Source of the DNA: Gelidibacter japonicus
GTDB taxonomy: Bacteria > Bacteroidota > Bacteroidia > Flavobacteriales > Flavobacteriaceae
Direction of reading: 5' to 3'
Length of the DNA stretch: 34,586 bases
Assembly: GCF_010725055.1 (NCBI RefSeq)
Contig: NZ_BJKB01000027.1
Span: 1 to 34,586, forward strand
Part shown: positions 17,184 through 26,336 of the stretch, in pieces
Layout: every line of letters starts with the position of its first letter
Numbering within the stretch: position 1 is the stretch's first letter
Notes under the pieces: generated by a model
The model's database searches: none
Seen by the model: the letters and a program-made list of their open reading frames with translations, nothing else
Told to the model about the DNA's origin: nothing
Made by a program: the position numbers and the translations under genes

Positions 17184-18542
17184 TTACTGATTATCAGATT
17201 TAACAAAATTAGTAATGATATCGACCAATGCTGCCTTATCCTCCAAACCAAGCTTTGTGTACTGTTTGGAAAGAGATTCTAAATCGGTAACATGCCATTG
17301 TGCGTCCAGGGATTTTTCATACCAGGACTTCATTTTTTCTTTATTCAAATGACAAATTTCCTTTTTCAAGATATCAATCCCTATTTGCTGAGGGAATTGT
17401 AATGGCTTGCCATTTAAATAATCATCAACAGCTTTTCTGATTTTTTTGATATACGGCGAATACGTATTATTTAAGATAACCACTAAACTTTTGTCATCCA
17501 AATACCTTTTAATATATGCCAAATTTCCAGCCCAACTCCCGGTGTGATACACCACTTTTCCAAGACTATCGTTTTCAACAATATGCCAGCCAAATCCATA
17601 ATCTGATGGGTCTTCTTTTGGTGGATAAGCTTGAAACGTCAACTCTTTCCCTTTATCGTGCAACAAACGATTTGTATATAAAATACTATCCCATTTGATA
17701 AGATCGTCCACACTGGATGACAATCGGCCCGATCCCAATCTTCCACTTAAAAAATGGTAATAGTATTTGCCTGCTTGATCCTCAGGTCTATCATATTGAC
17801 AGGTCTCAGGATTGATTAAATAACCAGGGGCATAATCGGTCAATTTCCAAATCTCATCACGATCATAAAAGGCGGTATTCTTCATCTCGGCCACATCAAA
17901 AACCTGATCCTTTAAGTACTCATCTAATGGTTTTCCACTAACGGCATGGACGATTTCTGCCAGTAATATATAACCAGAATTGGAATAATGGTATTTTGTA
18001 CCAGGTTGACTTATCAACTGCGGCTTATCAAGTTTAAAATATCTAACAATATCGCTATTTGTGGCAATTTTGGTGGTATCCCAAGTTTTTCGGAAATGGC
18101 TTTCGTAATCAGGAAGTCCCGAGGTATGTGTAAGAATATGTTTAATGGTAATGTTAGCGTATGGAAAATCGTCTCCGAGATATTTTTGAAGATGATCCTC
18201 TAAAGATAATTTTTTCTCCTGTTCCAGAAGAAGAATGGCGAAGGCAGTAAACTGTTTAGATACCGATGCAACCTCCATAGCGGTTTCAGCAAGGAAAGGC
18301 GTTTCCATTGAAAAATTTGCTGTTCCATAACCCTTTTTCAAGATTAACTTACCCTCCTTCTTTACCCCGACGGCACCATTGAACATACCTTTGTCATGTA
18401 ACGCTTTAAAAAAAGAGTCAAGAACAATATCAGTTTTGATCTCAACGGATTGTGGTATTTCTTTCTTTTTTGTGTCACCGCATCCGATAATAAATCCCAA
18501 AAACATCAATACTAAAGAAAATCTAACTATCGTGTTGTTCAT
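17184..18542 (-). CDS. Serine beta-lactamase-fold hydrolase lipoprotein (class C / DD-peptidase-like)
   Basis: 452 residues. Lipobox IIGC at Cys21 marks it as a lipoprotein. The beta-lactamase/transpeptidase-like domain shows the SxxK motif ASVSKQF (Ser93, Lys96), the YSN motif (Tyr186, Asn188) and a late HTGS motif. A C-terminal region of about 75 residues (after NDYLNGKP) follows. Family members include D-Ala-D-Ala carboxypeptidases, D-aminopeptidases and esterases, and the YSN/HTG pair is shared by all, so the exact reaction is open. Between a dipeptide epimerase (4-nt gap) and a D-aminoacylase (5-nt gap), a D-residue-specific peptidase is the simplest role. No sign of true beta-lactamase function is visible. 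Confidence 0.8.
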   Translation of the reverse strand: MNNTIVRFSLVLMFLGFIIGCGDTKKKEIPQSVEIKTDIVLDSFFKALHDKGMFNGAVGVKKEGKLILKKGYGTANFSMETPFLAETAMEVASVSKQFTAFAILLLEQEKKLSLEDHLQKYLGDDFPYANITIKHILTHTSGLPDYESHFRKTWDTTKIATNSDIVRYFKLDKPQLISQPGTKYHYSNSGYILLAEIVHAVSGKPLDEYLKDQVFDVAEMKNTAFYDRDEIWKLTDYAPGYLINPETCQYDRPEDQAGKYYYHFLSGRLGSGRLSSSVDDLIKWDSILYTNRLLHDKGKELTFQAYPPKEDPSDYGFGWHIVENDSLGKVVYHTGSWAGNLAYIKRYLDDKSLVVILNNTYSPYIKKIRKAVDDYLNGKPLQFPQQIGIDILKKEICHLNKEKMKSWYEKSLDAQWHVTDLESLSKQYTKLGLEDKAALVDIITNFVKSDNQ

Positions 18543-18546
18543 AATT

Positions 18547-19575
18547 TTAGATACTTGACCAGTTAGGCTTTATTAGACCTATTCCTGGTTCATTATTTAA
18601 TTGAATCGTTCCATTTTCAACTTTATGGGCCTGATACGGATCATTGGTCACTCCCAAATTACCGTCAAGATCAATCCATTCTGCTAAATCACCCAATTGG
18701 CATGCTGCCGCAATAGCACAAGAGGTTTCAGACATACAGCCTAACATCACCTTTAAACCAATAGTCTTAGCCATAACCGCCATATGATAGGCTTCCCTTA
18801 ATCCCGTTGCTTTCATCAATTTAATATTTACACCGTGATAATAGTTACTTGCGGATTTTAAGTCAGACAAGCGCTGGAGGCCTTCATCCCCAATAATTGG
18901 CAATGGGGAGTGGGCAGCGAGCCATTCCATGTCCTTATAAGCAGCCTTTGGCATAGGTTGTTCAATAAGCTGAACGTTCTCATTTTTCAACCACTGAATT
19001 TTATCTAAGGCAAGGTATTTATCCGTCCATCCTTGATTTGCATCAATAAACAAAGGCTTTTGGGTAGTGCTGCGGACGGTGGAAATAATATCTTCATCAT
19101 TGTCCGCACCCAATTTTATTTTTAAAATCTGAAAACTCTCGGCCTCTTTTACCCTTTTAAAAATAATATCTGGCGTATCGATTCCTATGGTTTTACTGGT
19201 CAAAAGATCTTTAGCTGGCAATCCAAAATAAGAATGAATAGGCAATTGGATCATTTTTCCAATCAAATCATGCAAAGCAATATCAATTGCAGCTTTAATG
19301 GCCGTGTTACCAGGGGCTATCCCATCGATAGTCTGCAAGATGTGTTCTAAGTCAAACGGATCCTTGAATTGCGACATATCAATACGCGTTATAAATTTAG
19401 TCGCGCTTATCACACTTTCTCCATAAACGGGAGGCATTGACGCTTCGCCATATCCGCTATAGGCATCGAAATCTATTTTTATAAGAACAACCGGGGTCGA
19501 GCTTCTAACGCCCCCGGCAATTCTAAACCTATGTTTTTTTATTAAGATGTAAGGTTTAAAGCTTAAGGTAAACAT
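18547..19575 (-). CDS. Dipeptide epimerase (enolase superfamily, L-Ala-D/L-Glu epimerase-like)
   Basis: 342 residues, the full length for the family. Catalytic residues of the muconate-lactonizing-enzyme subgroup are present: KIK (Lys152, Lys154), metal ligands Asp178 (IDAN), Glu205 (IEQP) and Asp230 (GDE), and the opposite base Lys252 (NIKLMK). The DxD motif IDLDG (Asp302, Asp304), which in dipeptide epimerases binds the substrate ammonium group, is intact and separates it from muconate enzymes. It epimerises the C-terminal residue of dipeptides such as L-Ala-D-Glu. It has no signal peptide, so it is cytoplasmic, unlike the exported enzymes beside it. Its ATG overlaps the susD stop (TAATG), which indicates translational coupling. 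Specificity (Ala-Glu, Ala-Ala or other) cannot be read by eye. Confidence 0.9.
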   Translation of the reverse strand: MFTLSFKPYILIKKHRFRIAGGVRSSTPVVLIKIDFDAYSGYGEASMPPVYGESVISATKFITRIDMSQFKDPFDLEHILQTIDGIAPGNTAIKAAIDIALHDLIGKMIQLPIHSYFGLPAKDLLTSKTIGIDTPDIIFKRVKEAESFQILKIKLGADNDEDIISTVRSTTQKPLFIDANQGWTDKYLALDKIQWLKNENVQLIEQPMPKAAYKDMEWLAAHSPLPIIGDEGLQRLSDLKSASNYYHGVNIKLMKATGLREAYHMAVMAKTIGLKVMLGCMSETSCAIAAACQLGDLAEWIDLDGNLGVTNDPYQAHKVENGTIQLNNEPGIGLIKPNWSSI

Positions 19576-20987
19576 TAATATCCTGGGTTCTGTTTCATGT
19601 CAGGATTTGCATTTAATTCGCTCAAAGGAATAGGTAAAATAAATTTATCATTTGGATAGCTCTCTTCAGTTTTGTTGTCACTCTGAATCATCGTGACATT
19701 GCGCTTATTTCTGTTAAGGTCAAAAAGTCTATGTCCTTCAAAGGCAAGTTCCTTTCTTCTTTCCAATAATATCAAATCCATTAAATCCTCTCCCGTTTCG
19801 GTGACTGGTACAGCAGTAGGTTTTGCTCTTTTCATGACGGTGAGTAAATCCTCTTGAGCCAATGTAGGCTGTTCAGTTTTAGCATATGCTTCTGCACGGA
19901 TAAGGTATTGCTCAGCCAAACGAAAAATCCTGAGGTTATCATCATGTTCAGTTCCCTTTGGAAATTTACCCACAAAATTGGCATCTTGCTCCGCACCAGG
20001 TTTGGCTCCTTGGATAATCGCATTTAACCTGATGTCATCTGGATCGTAGGTATTAATTATATCCAGAGGCACCAAAGCATCAGCATAACCTTTGACGTGG
20101 AAAAAATGTCCCAATCCATTGGTACCCGAATTATCTGAAACCGTATTTACAATTTCAAAAATCGATTCCGAATTAAAGTCGTTTGCCCATAAGTCGGCAT
20201 ATTGATCGTGATCAATGAGTTGAAATGTTCCACTGTTAATGACTTGGGTACTATATGTTATTGCCGCATCATAATCCTCTTGATACAAAGCAACTCTTGC
20301 AGCCAAGGCTTTTGCTCCGCCCACCGAAAATTTACCATTCTTTTTAGACGCTGACATTTTATTTATAGCCGTCTCTATGTCACTATTAATTTGCTTATAA
20401 ACATTTTTTACATTATCTCTTGGAGGAGAAATTCGTTCGTTATAAACCTGGTTAATTATTGGAATGCCTAAATGGCTTGCATCAGAGGTGAAATTATAAG
20501 GTTGTGCAAATAGCCTCACCAAGTCAAAATGTGCAAGCGCTCTTAAGGCATAGGCTTCACCTACCAATTGATCAAATAACGCTTGTTGCTCGGTTGAACC
20601 CGATTTCAATTTCTCTCCTCCTTCAATTACACGTGATGCGTTTGCCAATACAGAATACAATTTGATCCACAAGCCTTCGACATACGAATCTCGTTCACTT
20701 ACGACAAAGTTGTCAAAGTCAAGATATCGACCCGTATTTCGCGAGCTCAAAAATAAGTTATCCGCCATTAACTCGGGAATTACATAAATACTCCGTCCAT
20801 AATAATTGCTACTTTGCAATTCGCTATAGACACCATTTAATGCTGTTTTTAGTGTGTTCTCGTCAATTACCGCATTCTCTGCCGGTACATTCTGTTCCGG
20901 ATCTATTTCTAAAAAGTTATCACTACAAGAAAATATTGTAATACTCATTAGGATGCTTAGTGCTATATATTTTAGTTTCTTATACAT
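19575..20987 (-). CDS. SusD/RagB-family binding lipoprotein (locus B)
   Basis: 470 residues with a lipobox at Cys21 (IFSCSDN). SusD hallmarks are NFLEIDPEQ after the anchor, the VGEAYALRALAHFDLVRLFAQPY helix block, the LAARVALYQEDYDAAITYS TPR-like repeat, and the C-terminal LILLERRKELAFEGHRLFDLNRN block with FILPIPLSELNANPDMKQNPGY. It starts 10 nt after the susC stop, and its own stop overlaps the epimerase start, so receptor, binding protein and epimerase are tightly linked. It is the surface binding partner of the locus B receptor; the substrate is inferred from cargo to be a D-residue-containing peptide. Confidence 0.93.
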   Translation of the reverse strand: MYKKLKYIALSILMSITIFSCSDNFLEIDPEQNVPAENAVIDENTLKTALNGVYSELQSSNYYGRSIYVIPELMADNLFLSSRNTGRYLDFDNFVVSERDSYVEGLWIKLYSVLANASRVIEGGEKLKSGSTEQQALFDQLVGEAYALRALAHFDLVRLFAQPYNFTSDASHLGIPIINQVYNERISPPRDNVKNVYKQINSDIETAINKMSASKKNGKFSVGGAKALAARVALYQEDYDAAITYSTQVINSGTFQLIDHDQYADLWANDFNSESIFEIVNTVSDNSGTNGLGHFFHVKGYADALVPLDIINTYDPDDIRLNAIIQGAKPGAEQDANFVGKFPKGTEHDDNLRIFRLAEQYLIRAEAYAKTEQPTLAQEDLLTVMKRAKPTAVPVTETGEDLMDLILLERRKELAFEGHRLFDLNRNKRNVTMIQSDNKTEESYPNDKFILPIPLSELNANPDMKQNPGY

Positions 20988-20997
20988 ACTTTTAATT

Positions 20998-23900
20998 TTA
21001 TAATGAAATATTCAACCCTATTAAAAACTGGCTCGATACAGGAATCCTTAAATCGGATTGGCCTCCAATGCCGACCTCTGGATCAACTTCAATGTTTTTG
21101 TCTTTTACCCAAGTCAACAAATTACTGGCTTTTAAATAGATTTTAAATTCGTTAACAGCCATCTTTTTAGTTATGGCATCAGACAGTGAATACCCTAAAC
21201 TGACATCTCTTAAACGCAAATAGGTACCGTCATATAAAAATCGCGTAGAATGCTGACTTGAAAGCCCTGATTGTTTGTTTCCATAAACCACTTTTGGAAC
21301 ATTGGTCACATCACCTGGTTTTTGCCAGCGATTATTATAAATGTTTCTGGTCATATTCCCTCGATCATTTAAACGTGCACTACCATCACTGCTGGTATAT
21401 CGGCCCCAAGGATCATATACTTTATTGCCATAATTTAGATATAATAAGAAGGAAAAACTTAAATTCTTATAGGTAAACGTATTGGTAAGTCCTGCAAAGA
21501 AATCCGGTAAGGCGCTCCCCTGATTATAAGGCTGCGCCTCACTGTATTGATTTGTTGTCTGAGATTCCGAACTGTCAACATACCAAAGAGCGTCGCCATT
21601 GTCAGGATCTGCACCAGCAAAGCCTGGCATATAGAAAGTATAAAAATCACCACCTATCTCTCGGATATAATTATCGTCAACTATCGCTTGTCCATCTTTT
21701 AACTTGGTAATTTCATTGGAATTGGAAGTAAAATTAAAATTCGTCAACCAACTGAACCCATCCTGATTATCAAAATTGATTGTATTTAAGGCCAGTTCGA
21801 TTCCTGAATTTGTCATCTCACCGATATTATCAAAATAGGTCGTGAGACCGTTTGTAGCTGAAATTGGAACTCTAAATAACAAATCGGTAGTGGTACGGTG
21901 ATAATACTCAACGGTTCCACTAATTCTATTAATAAGATTAAAGTCGATTCCTACGTTAAACGGTTTGTTTTTTTCCCAAGTAAGATTTTTATTAATCTGC
22001 TGGCTATAAATATAGCCTGGCTCACCATCATAATCAGCACCTGTTGAATAAAGTCCTCGGGAAGCAAAATCCCCAATTTCTTGATTCCCGTTAATTCCAT
22101 AACTCGTTCTCAATTTTAAATTCGTTATGACATTAGAATCTTCCAAAAACTTCTCTTTAGTAATATTCCATGCTAATCCCACCGATCCAAAATTGGCATA
22201 CCGAACGTCAGATCCAAATCGGGAAGATCCATCTCTCCGCGCCGTCGCATTAAAATAATATTTATTCATTAAGGCGTAGCTGACATTAAAGAAGTAGGAG
22301 GAAATGGAAGAAGCTGTTTTTGTACTGGATGCCTCTCTGTATACAGAGGCATTGCTTAATGTGGTCAATCCAGGCGCACCATAATTACTGGCAAAGGCAA
22401 ACAGTGAACTTTCATTGATTTTCTGAGCTTCCTGCCCTAATAGAAAATTAAAATTATGATCGTTGTTAAGCCTTAAGTTATATTTCAAAAGGTTGGTAAT
22501 ATTATAATTCAGTATTTTGTTGTCAAATGCCCTACCGCGACCACCATCGTTTCTACCTTCTCCAAAATCAGGATTGTCAAATCGAAATTCATCCGCAAGA
22601 TTAAAATCAAAATTGCCTTTTGTCTCAAAACTCAAGTTTTTAGTCAAATCATACTTTAAACTTAAATTGGCCAATACGCCATATAATTTTGTTTCTCTTA
22701 TATTCTTCTCAACCAATCCCACAGGATTATAGGTTAATAATATATCTGTATTATAAGAACCATCTTCATTATAGACTGGTTCCCACGGAACAGTCCTTAA
22801 CATAGCTCTAACCGGGTTGGCTGCATTACCTGCATCACTATTAGAGTGAAGAATTTGATGACTTAACCCAACGCCGAAATCGATATTAAACTTATCGGTA
22901 GCTTGATGGTTAATATTGACCCGCGAATTGAACTTTTTATAGTCAATACCAATGACCACAGCTTCCTGGTCATAGTATCCCACGGAGGCATAAAATTTGG
23001 TGTTTTCGTTTCCTCCATTTGCACTCAAATTATATTGTTGGTACAAGCCTTGTCGGGTAATTACATCTACCCAATCCGTATCAACATTAGGATCTACATT
23101 ATTTAAGATAAAATCAGTAGCATCTGCCATTGATTCACCGGTATTTACCCTACTTTCAATCAACAATTCAATATGTTGCTTAGAATTTAACGGGCGCATT
23201 CTATCTGGCAAAATCACATTACTGATTCCACTTTGAACGTTCACGTCAAATCGGGTTTTGCCTTCTTTACCTTTTTTGGTGGTGATCAATATAACTCCGT
23301 TACCACCTCGCGATCCATATATAGCAGTTGCCGATGCATCCTTTAAAACCGTAATATTAGCAATATCATTGGGGTTAAGACCTGCAATAGTATTGGAGTT
23401 AGTACCAATATTGGCAATATTCCCCGAAACCACTGGAATTCCATCAATAACATATAAGGGATCAGAACTTGCGTTGATGGAGCCAATCCCTCTGATTCTG
23501 ATATCGGGCGCAGAGCCTGGTTGTCCACTTTTAGTTGACATTTGCAATCCAGCCACATTTCCTTGTAAGCTTTCCTGAAAAGATGCCAAAGGTGTTTCTT
23601 CTACCGCCTTAAGATCAACCTCAACAGCTGCACCAGTATAAGATGACTTGCTTTGCCTATCATAAGCTACGATGATGACTTCATCAAGATCCGCAGCACT
23701 TTCGTTCAATACAATAGTAATTTGTGACATTCCTTTTACGCTCATCTCTTTAGTGACATAGCCCAAATAGGATATGACCAATATCGCATTATCATCTGTC
23801 AAGCTTATTGAGAAATTCCCATCAAAATCAGTTTGTGTTCCATTTGTTGTTCCCTTTTCAATAATATTGGCTCCTATCATCGGTTCCCCTTGATGATCGG

Positions 23901-24324
23901 TTACAGTGCCGGACACCTTGTAGTTCTGAGTCGCCATTGGCCCAGGCAATATCATTTTGGGAATTTCAGTTATCACAATGGTGTTGTTTTGTGATACTTC
24001 AAACTTGACATCACTATGGGCAAAACTTTGTTTTAATAACCGAGAGATCGGAATAATCCCTTTTTTTAATTGCACTTTTGGTGCGTAGGTAAATAAATCT
24101 TGTGGGTAGAGGAAGCGATACTTGGTTTGATTCTGAATGATATTAAAAACCTCGTCCACAGAAACCTCCTTGTCCATGTCTATAGTTACCTGTTCTTGAG
24201 AAAACGAATCTGTTGTTGTGAAGCTAAATACCGTTGTACATAATAAGAGGATGAATGTTCTCATAATTAGAAATAGCAGCCGCTTTGGTACGTTAAAACC
24301 CAGCTTGGTTAATTTAATTTTCAT
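20998..24324 (-). CDS. SusC/RagA-type TonB-dependent receptor with STN signalling domain (locus B)
   Basis: 1108 residues. The signal peptide ends near FSQEQV (about 43). An STN domain (about 48-105, DEVFNIIQNQTKYRFLYPQD), a carboxypeptidase-regulatory-like domain (about 130-210, VSGTVTDHQGEPMIGANII), a plug (about 215-350, IRGIGSINASSDPLYVIDG and YGSRGGNGVILITTKKG), and a barrel ending FLIGLNISL follow. The first 45 residues closely parallel the locus A receptor (MKIKLT start, internal Met21, LLCTTVFSFT), and the upstream leader is conserved too, so the two are paralogues. Energised by TonB, it would import the SusD-delivered substrate to the periplasm and signal to FecR through STN. Confidence 0.95.
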   Translation of the reverse strand: MKIKLTKLGFNVPKRLLFLIMRTFILLLCTTVFSFTTTDSFSQEQVTIDMDKEVSVDEVFNIIQNQTKYRFLYPQDLFTYAPKVQLKKGIIPISRLLKQSFAHSDVKFEVSQNNTIVITEIPKMILPGPMATQNYKVSGTVTDHQGEPMIGANIIEKGTTNGTQTDFDGNFSISLTDDNAILVISYLGYVTKEMSVKGMSQITIVLNESAADLDEVIIVAYDRQSKSSYTGAAVEVDLKAVEETPLASFQESLQGNVAGLQMSTKSGQPGSAPDIRIRGIGSINASSDPLYVIDGIPVVSGNIANIGTNSNTIAGLNPNDIANITVLKDASATAIYGSRGGNGVILITTKKGKEGKTRFDVNVQSGISNVILPDRMRPLNSKQHIELLIESRVNTGESMADATDFILNNVDPNVDTDWVDVITRQGLYQQYNLSANGGNENTKFYASVGYYDQEAVVIGIDYKKFNSRVNINHQATDKFNIDFGVGLSHQILHSNSDAGNAANPVRAMLRTVPWEPVYNEDGSYNTDILLTYNPVGLVEKNIRETKLYGVLANLSLKYDLTKNLSFETKGNFDFNLADEFRFDNPDFGEGRNDGGRGRAFDNKILNYNITNLLKYNLRLNNDHNFNFLLGQEAQKINESSLFAFASNYGAPGLTTLSNASVYREASSTKTASSISSYFFNVSYALMNKYYFNATARRDGSSRFGSDVRYANFGSVGLAWNITKEKFLEDSNVITNLKLRTSYGINGNQEIGDFASRGLYSTGADYDGEPGYIYSQQINKNLTWEKNKPFNVGIDFNLINRISGTVEYYHRTTTDLLFRVPISATNGLTTYFDNIGEMTNSGIELALNTINFDNQDGFSWLTNFNFTSNSNEITKLKDGQAIVDDNYIREIGGDFYTFYMPGFAGADPDNGDALWYVDSSESQTTNQYSEAQPYNQGSALPDFFAGLTNTFTYKNLSFSFLLYLNYGNKVYDPWGRYTSSDGSARLNDRGNMTRNIYNNRWQKPGDVTNVPKVVYGNKQSGLSSQHSTRFLYDGTYLRLRDVSLGYSLSDAITKKMAVNEFKIYLKASNLLTWVKDKNIEVDPEVGIGGQSDLRIPVSSQFLIGLNISL

Positions 24325-24432
24325 AAATTTGCTTTGTATTAGTTAGACATTAGTTTGATTACTACACTATAGAGGGACGAAGCCGAGTCACCGCAAAATG
24401 TTTCGCTTCGCTCTCTCTTTTTATTATTTATT
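24325..24432 (-). promoter_or_regulatory. Conserved fecR-susC spacer: hairpin plus mini-ORF leader (locus B)
   Basis: The hairpin arms are 24371-24383 and 24405-24418 (core CGAAGC/GCTTCG, outer AGAG/CTCT with a small bulge). ATG-TCT-AAC-TAA lies at 24350-24339, then 14 nt to the susC ATG. The run GCAAATTTATGAAAATTAAA at the start is shared with locus A. In both loci the stem core differs by G/A opposite T, so pairing is kept through G-U. The role is unproven: promoter, RNA-processing hairpin or leader peptide. Confidence 0.5.
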
Positions 24433-25557
24433 TTATTTTAAAATCACTGTTTTATTATTGATTTCATAATTTTCGATAATTCCAAAGTTTTTGATAGCTT
24501 CTATAATTTCTTCTATATTCTGATCTCTTCCCAAAACTCCATTGAAGCCCGCATTTTCAAGCTTCTTATTTTCAAAAATCACCTCAATATCATACCAACG
24601 TGATAACACTTTCATAATCTCTCCCAATGGTTTTCTACGGAAACTAAAAATACCATCCTTCCATGATATTTCATTGTAAACGTTCACCTCCATAACCGAC
24701 ATATTGCCATTTGAAATATTGAGAACCATTTGTTGGCTCGGCGCTAATTTTTCTTCAACAGCCCCAGCAATAAACAAAACTTCACCCTCAACTAAAGTGG
24801 TATAGATATGTTCCTCATCCTTATAGGCTTTAACATTAAACTCCGTCCCCAACACCTCTATAATCTGAGATTTATTGTTGACTCTGAATCCACTTCCGGC
24901 ATGTTCAATACTTGAAGAAACATCAAAATAAGCCTCTCCATATACAAGTTCAACTTGTCGGGTTTCTCCTTCCACAAAACTTACAGGATATTTTAGTTGT
25001 GAATCGGAATTCAACCATACTTGTGTACCATCGGACAAAACAACATTATACTGTCCACCTATTGGAACAGTTATATAATTATAAGTGAGACTTTTGCGTG
25101 TGTTTGTGGTTTTATTGTAGATTATTTCTTCACCATTACTACTTGCATTCTGTGTTTCATATTTTTTCCCCTTTTCCAATACCACCACGGAGCCATCTTC
25201 TAATGTCAAAGTAGCCTTGTCGGTACCAACTGAAATGTCACTATGTACAACGGTTGGTTCAGAGTTCTGAAGCGAATCTCTATTAAACATAATGGTAAGT
25301 GCGACCAAAAGCGCAATGGATGCAGCAACGCCAAATTTCCAATAAGCTTGGGATTTCTTTCTTTTAGATATTTTCTGAGATAACTTTTGCCATGCTTTTT
25401 CAACATCAATGTTATCTAGCTCTTGGGAATAATTATCTTTAAGACGATTAAAATAGGATCTATGAACAGCGGATTCGTGATACCATTGATTAAAGATTAT
25501 AGCTTCTTTTTTAGTAAGCTTACCGTTGAGTTTTTTAATTAAAATTTTAAAGTCCAT
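24433..25557 (-). CDS. FecR-family anti-sigma factor / signal transducer (locus B)
   Basis: 374 residues. The N-terminal cytoplasmic part carries a helical FecR_N-like region (about 5-45, FNQWYHESAVHRSYFNRLK). The membrane span is about 74-91 (KFGVAASIALLVALTIMF). The periplasmic FecR domain (YITVPIGGQYNVVLSDGTQVWLNSDS; VELVYGEAYFDV) and C-terminal STN-contact domain (EISWKDGIFSFRRKPLGEIMKVLSRWYDIEV) follow. It resembles the locus A FecR throughout the periplasmic half but differs in the N-terminal part, as expected if each binds its own sigma factor. It lies between the sigma gene (112-nt gap) and susC (108-nt gap). Confidence 0.93.
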   Translation of the reverse strand: MDFKILIKKLNGKLTKKEAIIFNQWYHESAVHRSYFNRLKDNYSQELDNIDVEKAWQKLSQKISKRKKSQAYWKFGVAASIALLVALTIMFNRDSLQNSEPTVVHSDISVGTDKATLTLEDGSVVVLEKGKKYETQNASSNGEEIIYNKTTNTRKSLTYNYITVPIGGQYNVVLSDGTQVWLNSDSQLKYPVSFVEGETRQVELVYGEAYFDVSSSIEHAGSGFRVNNKSQIIEVLGTEFNVKAYKDEEHIYTTLVEGEVLFIAGAVEEKLAPSQQMVLNISNGNMSVMEVNVYNEISWKDGIFSFRRKPLGEIMKVLSRWYDIEVIFENKKLENAGFNGVLGRDQNIEEIIEAIKNFGIIENYEINNKTVILK

Positions 25558-25669
25558 AATGATCCTTTTGCCAGGTCTTTATTAAATAGACAACGGAACA
25601 TTAAGAATGGGTGACAAATTTTTAGAAAAAAGAAAAGATTTCATGAAAATCCTCAGCTAAGTGTGAGAA

Positions 25670-26227
25670 TTATTGATACAATTCTAATAGAATAAGGATG
25701 CAAGTTAATGAGTCAGTAATTTTTATCTTTGCTCTTTTTAACTGTGTCTTTACGGTATTCACAGAAATGTCAAGTTCTGCAGCAATGTCCTTGTATTTAT
25801 AATCATGTAGAAATTTAAGTCTTACAATTTGTTGCATTTTATCAGGAAGTGAATCTACAATTTTAAGAATTTGATGATAAACAATTTCCTTGTCGTCTTC
25901 TGAAGCCGAATCAAAAACATGTTCAGTGATTAGACTAATATTGAATTCTAAAATCTCAAAGTTGCCAGTTATCTTTAAGGATTTTAAGAAATTTAGACAA
26001 CGATTTCTAACCATTCGATAAACATAAGCCTGTAACGACGAGGTGATGTTAATCTTATCCGGTTTTTCCCAAATATAAATAAAGACTTCTTGAACGACAT
26101 CCTCGCTTGATTGTTTATCAAATAGATATCCATTGGCGTAAATAACCAAATCCTCATAATTCTTGTTGAAAAAGTTTTTGAAAACCTGTCGGTTTCCTTT
26201 TTTTATTTCATCAATGATTAGATTCAT
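25670..26227 (-). CDS. ECF RNA polymerase sigma factor (locus B)
   Basis: 185 residues. Region 2 reads QSSEDVVQEVFIYIWEKPDKI with YVYRMVRNRCLNFLKS. Region 4 reads VDSLPDKMQQIVRLKFLHDYKYKDIAAELDISVNTVKTQLKRAK, with a clear helix-turn-helix. It is the first gene of the locus B operon, with the partner FecR next, and is expected to drive susC and the D-peptide cargo when the receptor is loaded. A TAGATTTG -7-like box is 26 nt upstream of its ATG. A second, broken ECF sigma gene diverges from it 109 nt away. Confidence 0.93.
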   Translation of the reverse strand: MNLIIDEIKKGNRQVFKNFFNKNYEDLVIYANGYLFDKQSSEDVVQEVFIYIWEKPDKINITSSLQAYVYRMVRNRCLNFLKSLKITGNFEILEFNISLITEHVFDSASEDDKEIVYHQILKIVDSLPDKMQQIVRLKFLHDYKYKDIAAELDISVNTVKTQLKRAKIKITDSLTCILILLELYQ

Positions 26228-26253
26228 CAGTTTAATAAAGTTTTAGTATTTGA

Positions 26254-26261
26254 CAAATCTA
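26254..26261 (-). promoter_or_regulatory. Putative -7 box TAGATTTG of locus B sigma gene
   Basis: TAGATTTG on the minus strand fits TAnnTTTG and lies 26 nt before the sigma ATG. No convincing -33 TTG is seen. The placement resembles that in front of the locus A sigma gene. Confidence 0.4.
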
Positions 26262-26336
26262 TAAAAAAGAAGTTGACCGCGAGTTTATTGTGCAAAAACA
26301 TTCTGCCTTCTTTTAAATCTATATCCGCTGAATATT

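Noticed and set aside
17184-18542. A true beta-lactamase resistance gene
   Set aside because: SxxK, YSN and HTG occur across peptidases and esterases of this fold; the operon context favours a D-peptide role, and nothing shows antibiotic hydrolysis.
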